Of a DNA stretch of 5,369 bases, positions 1 to 3,184 are shown in pieces. Every line of letters begins with the position of its first letter. The stretch's first letter is position 1. The translations under genes and the position numbers were made by a program. A model generated the notes under the pieces. It ran no database searches. It saw nothing but the letters and a program-made list of their open reading frames with translations, and had not been told where the DNA came from. Origin of the DNA: Actinomycetota bacterium (GTDB lineage: Bacteria > Actinomycetota > Thermoleophilia > Solirubrobacterales > 70-9); NCBI GenBank assembly GCA_018268695.1, contig JAFDWD010000108.1:1-5369 (forward strand), in the 5' to 3' direction.

Positions 1-383
1 CGCTGCTTCTTGAAGTACTGGGCGAGCTTCGCGCAGGCGGTCGTCTTACCGCTGCCCTGCAGGCCCGCCATCAGGATCACGGTCGGGCCGGAGGCGGCCA
101 TCGTCAGCTCGACGCTCTCGCCGCCCATCAGGTCGGCCAGCTCCTCGTTGACGATTTTGACCACCTGTTGGCCGGGGTCGAGGCTGTCCATCACCTCGGC
201 GCCCAGGCACCGTTCTTTCAGCGTTTTCGTGAACGCTTTGACGACTTTGAAGTTGACGTCCGCCTCGAGCAGCGCGAGCCGGATGTCGCGCATCGCCGAA
301 TCGATGTCCCCCTCGCTCAGTTTGCCGCGCGAGCGGACGTCCGAGAGGGTCGACTGGAGGCGGTCGGAAAGCTGGTCGAACAT
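1..383 (-). CDS. ffh: Signal recognition particle GTPase Ffh (SRP54), N-terminal part, cut by window edge
   Basis: Ffh is the protein subunit of the signal recognition particle. With 4.5S RNA it binds signal sequences of nascent membrane and secreted proteins and docks on FtsY in a GTP-dependent way. My translation from ATG at 383 gives 127 residues before the window ends. The N-terminal four-helix N domain covers roughly residues 1-95: it begins MFDQLSDRLQ and contains the ALLEADVNFKVVK stretch typical of Ffh. The G-domain P-loop GLQGSGKTT follows at residues 107-115. Having Gln in the P-loop (GLQGSGKT) rather than Asn (GVNGTGKT) separates Ffh from FtsY. The rest of the G domain and the Met-rich M domain lie beyond the left edge. 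The gene starts 19 bp after the ftsY stop codon, so the two are very likely one transcript. No ylxM-like gene lies between them. Identification is near certain; only the 3' end is unseen. Confidence 0.96.
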   Translation of the reverse strand, partial: MFDQLSDRLQSTLSDVRSRGKLSEGDIDSAMRDIRLALLEADVNFKVVKAFTKTLKERCLGAEVMDSLDPGQQVVKIVNEELADLMGGESVELTMAASGPTVILMAGLQGSGKTTACAKLAQYFKKQ

Positions 384-395
384 CAGGTCAGGCTA

Positions 396-401
396 CTCCC
401 C
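396..401 (-). promoter_or_regulatory. Probable Shine-Dalgarno site of ffh
   Basis: Read on the minus strand this is GGGGAG, lying 12 nt before the ffh ATG. It overlaps the last codons and stop codon (TAG, 403-405) of ftsY only at its edge, in the 19-bp gap. The spacing is longer than ideal, so translation of ffh may depend partly on ribosomes finishing ftsY. Confidence 0.45.
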
Positions 402-402
402 G

Positions 403-1404
403 CTACTCGGACAAGAGCGCGGCGGCGTACTCGGCGGGGTCGAAGGGCCGCAGGTCCTCCAGTTTCTCCCCGACCCCGATCAGTTTCACCGGGATGCCCA
501 GTTCGGAGGAGATCGCCAACGCGATCCCGCCCTTGGCGGTCCCGTCGAGCTTGGTGATCACGACGCCGTCGACCTCGACCGCCTCGGAGAACACTTTCGC
601 CTGGCGCAGCCCGTTCTGGCCGGTGGTCGCGTCGATCGAGATCAGCGTCTCGTGCGGCGCGTCGGGGATCAGTTTCCCGATCACGCGCCGGACCTTCGCC
701 AGCTCCTCCATCAGGTTGTCCTGGGTGTGGAGGCGCCCGGCGGTGTCGACGATGACCACGTCGGCATTGCGCGCGACCGCGGCCGAGACCGCGTCGTAGG
801 CGACCGACCCGGGGTCGGCGCCGGCCTGACCACGGACCAGCTCGGCGCCCGCCCGTTTCGCCCACTCGGCGAGCTGCTCGGCGGCGGCGGCACGATAGGT
901 GTCCCCCGCCCCCATCACCACCGAGAGGCCGAATTCTTTGGAGAGGTGCCAGGCGATCTTGCCGATCGTCGTCGTCTTGCCGGTGCCGTTGACGCCGACC
1001 ATCATCAGCACCGCGGGCTGGGCCGAGAGGTCGATCTTGGCGCGGGCGGTGGAGGCGACCTCGGCGAGGATCTCGATCAGGCGGGCGCGGATCGGCTCGC
1101 CCTCGGCCGGCACGGCGCCGGAGTCGACCTCGTGCTCCAGCCGTTCGACCACCGCGGCGGTGGTCGGCGCGCCGACGTCGGCGAGGATCAGCGCCTCCTC
1201 CAGGTGTTCCCAGGTTTCGTCGTCGATCTTCTCGAAGACCGAGGCGGTGATCTCCTCCTGCAGGGCCTGCCGCGATTTCGACAGCGACTCGCGCAGCCTG
1301 CGGAAGACGCCGCGTTTGCGCTCCGGCTCAGCCTCCTCGGGCGGCGCGACGTTCACGGGCTCGCGCGAACCGAGGTCGATCATCTCCTGCCAGGTGGTCG
1401 CCAT
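403..1404 (-). CDS. ftsY: Signal recognition particle receptor FtsY
   Basis: FtsY is the membrane-associated SRP receptor. It pairs with Ffh, each activating the other's GTPase, and hands ribosome-nascent chains to the Sec translocon. The 333-residue product has a short, mixed-charge N-terminal extension (about 1-30) and a basic amphipathic segment (about 30-48, RKRGVFRRLRESLSKSRQAL), likely the lipid-binding helix. The N domain helices run to about 125. The NG GTPase follows, with the P-loop GVNGTGKTT (137-145), DTYRAAAAEQL (168-178), the DTAGR motif (220-224), the guanine-specificity motif TKLDGTAKGG (284-293) and the closing GVGEKLEDLRPFD (310-322). It lacks the long acidic A domain of E. 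coli FtsY, as is usual outside Proteobacteria. I chose the ATG at 1404. No Shine-Dalgarno precedes it, and the upstream WS/DGAT frame runs over it, so translational coupling is likely. ATG at 1383 (Met8) is a possible alternative start. Confidence 0.97.
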   Translation of the reverse strand: MATTWQEMIDLGSREPVNVAPPEEAEPERKRGVFRRLRESLSKSRQALQEEITASVFEKIDDETWEHLEEALILADVGAPTTAAVVERLEHEVDSGAVPAEGEPIRARLIEILAEVASTARAKIDLSAQPAVLMMVGVNGTGKTTTIGKIAWHLSKEFGLSVVMGAGDTYRAAAAEQLAEWAKRAGAELVRGQAGADPGSVAYDAVSAAVARNADVVIVDTAGRLHTQDNLMEELAKVRRVIGKLIPDAPHETLISIDATTGQNGLRQAKVFSEAVEVDGVVITKLDGTAKGGIALAISSELGIPVKLIGVGEKLEDLRPFDPAEYAAALLSE

Positions 1405-2839
1405 CGACCGGGGAGGCTAGCGGCGCCGGCGCCCTGCCTGCTGCCTCGCCCAGCTCGGCGACCGCCGCGGACAGGTGCGCGGCCAGCCGCTCGGCCCCGG
1501 GAGCCGAATCCGGATCGGCGAGCAGGCCGAAGCTGACGCGCCCGTTGTAGGAGAGGATCGCGATCGCGAGGCCGTGTCGGCGGGCGAGGAAGCCGACCGG
1601 GTGGATCGCGGTCAGCTCCCGGCCGCGCGCGTAGAAGGGGATCTGCGGGCCGGGGAAGTTGGTGACCAGCAGGTTGAAGAGTCGGGTCGAGAAGTTGATC
1701 GCCGCGGTCGGCGCGAGCAGGACCGGCGGGGCGAAATCGCGGAACCAGTCGTTCAGGCCCCAGATCGCTTCGGCGCCGAGCGGCTGTTTGGAGGCCTTCA
1801 GGCCGTCCATCGCCGCGCTGATCAGGGCGAGGCGCTCGGCGGGATCGGCGATCCCGACCGGCAACGGGCCTCGCATCGCCGTCAGTTTGTTCCCCAGCTC
1901 ACCGTGCTCGTCGACGGTGCGGATCGAGACCGGCACGAGCGCCTTCAGCTCGAGCCCATCGGTCCGTTCGCCGCGTTCGGCGAACCAGGAGCGCAGCGCA
2001 CCGGTGGCGACGGCGAGCGAGACGTCGTTCACGGTGCCGCCGAGCGCGTTCTTGATCCGCTTGAACTCGGCGAGGTCGAAGTCGGCCCAGGCGAACTCGC
2101 GCCCCGGCCCGACGCCGCGCGGGTTGATCGGCACCCGCGGGGCGGCGCGCAGCAGGTTGAAGGTGACCTCCCAGAGGCCCGCGAGCCCGTCGCCGGCCCG
2201 GCGCGAGGCGTCCCGGGGATCGCGGGCGGCGCGCGAGAGCCAGCGCGCGAGGCGCCGCAGCGTCGCCAGGACCCCGGTCGCCGCGTGAATCCCGAGGCCG
2301 GCATGGGACGGCGAGCGGCGCGGGCGCCATGGCTCCTCGTCCGCCGGCGCGGGCGCGTCCGGTGCGACGTCGAAGAGCAGCATCCCGATGTCGACCGCGG
2401 AGATCCCGTCGGCCATCGCGTGGTGGGTCTTGTAGACGATCGCGAAGCGGTCCTCGGCGAACCCGTCGACCAGGGTCAGCTCCCAGAGTGGCTTGCCCCG
2501 GTCGAGCGCCGGCGCCAACAGCTCCCCGGCGAGCGCCCGCATCTCGACATCGGTCCCGGGAGTGGGAAGGGTCACCCGGTCGACGTGCCGGCGCACATCG
2601 AAGGTCTCGTCGTCGACCCAGAACGGCGTCCCGAGGCCGAGCGGCGGCGTCAGCAGGCGCTGCCGCAGCCGTGGCAGCTGGTGCAGGCGCGAGCGGATCT
2701 GCGCCAGGAACTCCGCCTGCGTCGGCGGCTCGCCCTCGAACATGAGCACGGCCCCGATCGCCATGTGGGCGTTGTCCTTCTCGTTGGCGAGGAACGACGT
2801 GTCGAAGCTCGACAGCCGGTCCATATGGCGTTGCCCCAT
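1328..2839 (-). CDS. Wax ester synthase/diacylglycerol acyltransferase (WS/DGAT) family O-acyltransferase
   Basis: Enzymes of this family transfer the acyl group of acyl-CoA to diacylglycerol or to a fatty alcohol, making triacylglycerol or wax esters stored in lipid droplets. They act at the cytoplasmic face of the membrane. The 503-residue product starts with the family pattern DRLSSFDTSFLANEK and carries PLWE (117-120), the catalytic HHxxxDG as HHAMADG (139-145), NDVSLA (271-276) and NFPGP (394-398). The C-terminal-domain ending PVGFLARRHGLAIAILSYNG with FGLLAD follows (415-442). The domain is complete by about residue 467. The last 35 residues are Ala/Arg/Pro-rich with no family match that I can see, and residues from about 479 are read from DNA that also encodes the FtsY N-terminus. 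The start at 2839 is firm: an in-frame stop TAA lies at 2852-2854 with no other start codon between, and a near-perfect Shine-Dalgarno sits 7 nt upstream. Substrate choice (alcohol or diacylglycerol) cannot be read from the sequence. Its place between smc and ftsY is unusual. Confidence 0.94.
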   Translation of the reverse strand: MGQRHMDRLSSFDTSFLANEKDNAHMAIGAVLMFEGEPPTQAEFLAQIRSRLHQLPRLRQRLLTPPLGLGTPFWVDDETFDVRRHVDRVTLPTPGTDVEMRALAGELLAPALDRGKPLWELTLVDGFAEDRFAIVYKTHHAMADGISAVDIGMLLFDVAPDAPAPADEEPWRPRRSPSHAGLGIHAATGVLATLRRLARWLSRAARDPRDASRRAGDGLAGLWEVTFNLLRAAPRVPINPRGVGPGREFAWADFDLAEFKRIKNALGGTVNDVSLAVATGALRSWFAERGERTDGLELKALVPVSIRTVDEHGELGNKLTAMRGPLPVGIADPAERLALISAAMDGLKASKQPLGAEAIWGLNDWFRDFAPPVLLAPTAAINFSTRLFNLLVTNFPGPQIPFYARGRELTAIHPVGFLARRHGLAIAILSYNGRVSFGLLADPDSAPGAERLAAHLSAAVAELGEAAGRAPAPLASPVDGDHLAGDDRPRFARARERRAARGG

Positions 2840-2846
2840 CTCCCTC

Positions 2847-2853
2847 CCTCCTT
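2847..2853 (-). promoter_or_regulatory. Strong Shine-Dalgarno site of the WS/DGAT gene
   Basis: The minus strand reads AAGGAGG, complementary to the 16S rRNA tail, with exactly 7 nt to the ATG at 2839. It overlaps the in-frame stop TAA at 2852-2854, so it fixes the start of the gene. It is much stronger than anything before ftsY or ffh, which suggests that the WS/DGAT gene is translated on its own terms. Confidence 0.85.
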
Positions 2854-2930
2854 AGAGAGAGACTAGCCATGGGACTGAGAATCCGTTCGCGAAGGCCAGG
2901 TTAAGCGGGCGGCGCCGAGCCATGCGGCCA

Positions 2931-2969
2931 GCTGTTCCTTTTGCCGGTATAGCCGAAGAAAGGAACAGC
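2931..2969. repeat. 39-bp palindromic repeat, unit 1 of 3
   Basis: Left arm GCTGTTCCTTT (2931-2941) and right arm AAAGGAACAGC (2959-2969) are perfect reverse complements. The 17-bp interior (2942-2958) is partly self-complementary: GG at 2946-2947 pairs with CC at 2953-2954, C2945 pairs with G2955, and a central ATA is left as loop. If transcribed it would form one long hairpin with a small internal bulge. Confidence 0.9.
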
Positions 2970-2992
2970 GGAGCGTGGTGCGGGCCCCGCTG

Positions 2993-3031
2993 GCTGTTCC
3001 TTATGGTCGCCAGGGGTCCATAAAGAACAGC
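2993..3031. repeat. 39-bp palindromic repeat, unit 2 of 3
   Basis: Arms GCTGTTCCTTATGG (2993-3006) and CCATAAAGAACAGC (3018-3031) match over 14 bp with one mismatch, which is a G-U wobble if the minus strand is transcribed. Flanking CCGC (2987-2990) and GCGG (3034-3037) could lengthen the stem on a plus-strand transcript through two G-U pairs. The unit has the same length as unit 1 and starts exactly 62 bp after it. Confidence 0.9.
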
Positions 3032-3054
3032 TGGCGGAGGGCGCCAGAGCTTCC

Positions 3055-3093
3055 GCTGTTCTTTATGGCGCCGTTGGCGCTAAAAGGAACAGC
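3055..3093. repeat. 39-bp palindromic repeat, unit 3 of 3
   Basis: An 18-bp left arm (3055-3072, starting GCTGTTCTTTATGG) faces an 18-bp right arm (3076-3093, ending AAAAGGAACAGC) across a 3-nt loop GTT. Fifteen positions are Watson-Crick pairs. Of the other three, two are G-U wobbles on a plus-strand transcript and one is A-A. The unit starts exactly 62 bp after unit 2. The inner GGCGCC/GGCGC arms are unlike those of units 1 and 2 yet still pair. Confidence 0.9.
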
Positions 3094-3118
3094 CAGGCGA
3101 CGGTCGGCGAATATCGGA

Positions 3119-3140
3119 CGGGCGGCACCGGTACTGCCCG
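3119..3140 (-). terminator. 22-bp imperfect palindrome, possible smc terminator or operator
   Basis: Arms CGGGC (3119-3123) and GCCCG (3136-3140) enclose a nearly palindromic core centred on ACCGGT. Nine of 11 base pairs are Watson-Crick, plus one G-U. It lies 45-66 nt after the smc stop in the direction of transcription. There is no following T-tract, so a role as an intrinsic terminator is only a guess; a protein-binding site fits equally well. Confidence 0.3.
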
Positions 3141-3184
3141 AGTTTGAGAGAGGAGGGGGTCAGGCCTCCCGCGCCTGGGAACGC

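Larger units (their letters stand above)
2931..3093. repeat. Array of three 39-bp palindromes at exact 62-bp period
   Basis: Units start at 2931, 2993 and 3055 and end at 2969, 3031 and 3093. Each unit is half-site (11 bp), interior (17 bp), inverted half-site (11 bp), followed by a 23-bp spacer (2970-2992 and 3032-3054). The half-site consensus is GCTGTTCYTTW, six copies in alternating orientation. The two spacers share no evident similarity. It is not a CRISPR: the shared motif is short, arranged as inverted pairs, and no cas genes are visible. It could be a REP-like extragenic palindrome cluster, a multi-site operator, or an RNA structure between smc and the WS/DGAT gene. I do not recognise the family. 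Confidence 0.85.
2840..3184. other. 345-bp intergenic gap between smc and the WS/DGAT gene
   Basis: I see no credible protein-coding gene here. Going from smc towards the WS/DGAT gene, it holds a small 5-bp-stem inverted repeat (CAGGC 3161-3165 with GCCTG 3173-3177) just after the smc stop and a 22-bp imperfect palindrome (3119-3140). Next come three regularly spaced 39-bp palindromes (2931-3093). A stretch of about 75 bp (2854-2930) that should contain any WS/DGAT promoter follows, with an 8-bp palindrome TTCGCGAA at 2886-2893, and then the Shine-Dalgarno. I could not pick out a convincing -35/-10 pair on the minus strand. No T-rich run follows any hairpin, so no canonical intrinsic terminator is evident. 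Confidence 0.8.

Noticed and set aside
1422..1433. Perfect 12-bp palindrome GGCGCCGGCGCC near the WS/DGAT-ftsY junction
   Set aside because: It codes for Ala/Pro repeats in very GC-rich DNA, where such palindromes arise easily; no other signal supports a site.
10..1536. Plus-strand open frame of 508 codons over ffh and ftsY
   Set aside because: It is antisense to two clear GTPase genes. Its translation is low-complexity Arg/Gly/Asp-rich with no domain, as expected from high-GC codon bias.
1475..2866. Plus-strand open frame of 463 codons over the WS/DGAT gene
   Set aside because: It is fully antisense to a gene with an intact catalytic motif and a strong ribosome-binding site. The product is Arg/Glu/Gly-rich with no recognisable family.
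1899..2870. Minus-strand open frame of 323 codons in a second frame over the WS/DGAT gene
   Set aside because: Its start overlaps the Shine-Dalgarno region of the real gene, and its translation is Arg/Ala/Gly low complexity without conserved motifs.
2860..2910. Minus-strand promoter with TTAACC as -35 and GATTCT as -10 upstream of the WS/DGAT gene
   Set aside because: The spacing is about 15 bp and both boxes are poor; such matches are expected by chance, so I do not list it as a feature.
2931..3093. CRISPR array
   Set aside because: The shared sequence is an 11-bp half-site in inverted pairs rather than a direct repeat of about 28-37 bp; there are only three units and no cas gene in the window.
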